Shown here: in pieces, positions 5,496 to 5,542 of the stretch
Position numbering within the stretch: position 1 is the first letter of the stretch
Layout of the letters: each line of letters begins with the position of its first letter
Source of the DNA: Nanohaloarchaea archaeon PL-Br10_U2g5
Lineage (GTDB): Archaea; Halobacteriota; Halobacteria; Halobacteriales; Haloferacaceae
DNA: 5,542 bases
NCBI GenBank assembly: GCA_001564205.1
Contig: LKMY01000133.1
Coordinates: 1-5,542 of the forward strand
Direction: 5' to 3'
Made by a program: the position numbers and the translations under genes
The notes under the pieces: generated by a model
What the model was told of the DNA's origin: nothing
Database searches by the model: none
Seen by the model: the letters and a program-made list of their open reading frames with translations, nothing else

Positions 5496-5533
5496 AGAGA
5501 ACGGAGCGAAGCGGAGTGACCGTGGTTCGAATC
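5486..5533. repeat. Inverted repeat of T-loop-like sequence
   Basis: GATTCGAACCA (5486-5496) and TGGTTCGAATC (5523-5533) are perfect 11-bp complements with 26 nt between them. The right arm contains GGTTCGAATC, a direct copy of 10 nt of the tRNA-Lys T-arm (from 5413). The spacer contains GAGCGAAGCG, also present at 3142. Together with the tRNA this makes three T-arm-like blocks in alternating orientation within about 120 bp. Confidence 0.7.
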
Positions 5534-5542
5534 GCGTCGCAC

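Larger units (their letters stand above)
5435..5542. other. Gene-free tail downstream of tRNA-Lys
   Basis: Apart from the repeats listed, these 108 bp hold no supported gene. A 14-codon ATG ORF starts at 5474 and a frame on the minus strand is open from the window edge into the tRNA, but both are explained by T-arm sequence. No integrase or other mobile-element gene is visible before the window ends. Confidence 0.6.

Noticed and set aside
5474..5518. 14-codon ORF starting ATG after the tRNA
   Set aside because: It is encoded mostly by the inverted T-arm copy and the GAGCGAAGCG spacer and is too short to support; no dedicated promoter or SD.

Overview
The window reads as chromosomal DNA from a halophilic archaeon (class Halobacteria). 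It is GC-rich throughout, and the encoded proteins are strongly acidic (Asp/Glu-rich) and poor in Lys. Several genes appear to start leaderless behind TATA/BRE-type promoters. The tRNA-Lys gene has a haloarchaeal sequence and no encoded CCA. The genus cannot be fixed by eye; a Halorubrum/Haloferax-like organism is a reasonable guess.

Layout, left to right. Two rightward genes come first: a class V PLP-dependent aminotransferase (42-1151) and a small two-helix membrane protein (1211-1570). They converge on a leftward three-gene cluster that reads, in transcription order, TPR protein (3098-2196), DUF424 protein (2195-1896) and an unrecognised 101-residue protein (1885-1580). The stop codon of the TPR gene directly abuts the ATG of the DUF424 gene, and the next gap is 10 bp, so this is almost certainly one operon. 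A 145-bp divergent intergenic region separates it from a rightward 227-residue protein (3244-3927). That protein combines a ParB/KorB-like helix-turn-helix with a C-terminal ribbon-helix-helix-like segment. Its 3' end overlaps by 43 bp the 3' end of a leftward M20-family metallohydrolase (5240-3885). The M20 gene is divergent from a tRNA-Lys(UUU) gene (5361-5434) that has a clear archaeal promoter.

The last ~105 bp, downstream of the tRNA, carry no convincing gene. They contain a GC-rich inverted repeat, a perfect 16-bp inverted copy of the tRNA T-arm and a further short direct copy of the T-loop. This is the stretch least explained by ordinary genes.

How the genes relate: most look like housekeeping or conserved hypothetical genes with no evident shared pathway. 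The only tight functional unit is the TPR-DUF424-101aa operon. No CRISPR array, transposase, integrase, toxin-antitoxin pair or recognisable defence system is visible. The best candidates for something under-described are the ParB-like/RHH protein, the DUF424 operon and the T-arm-derived repeats next to the tRNA.
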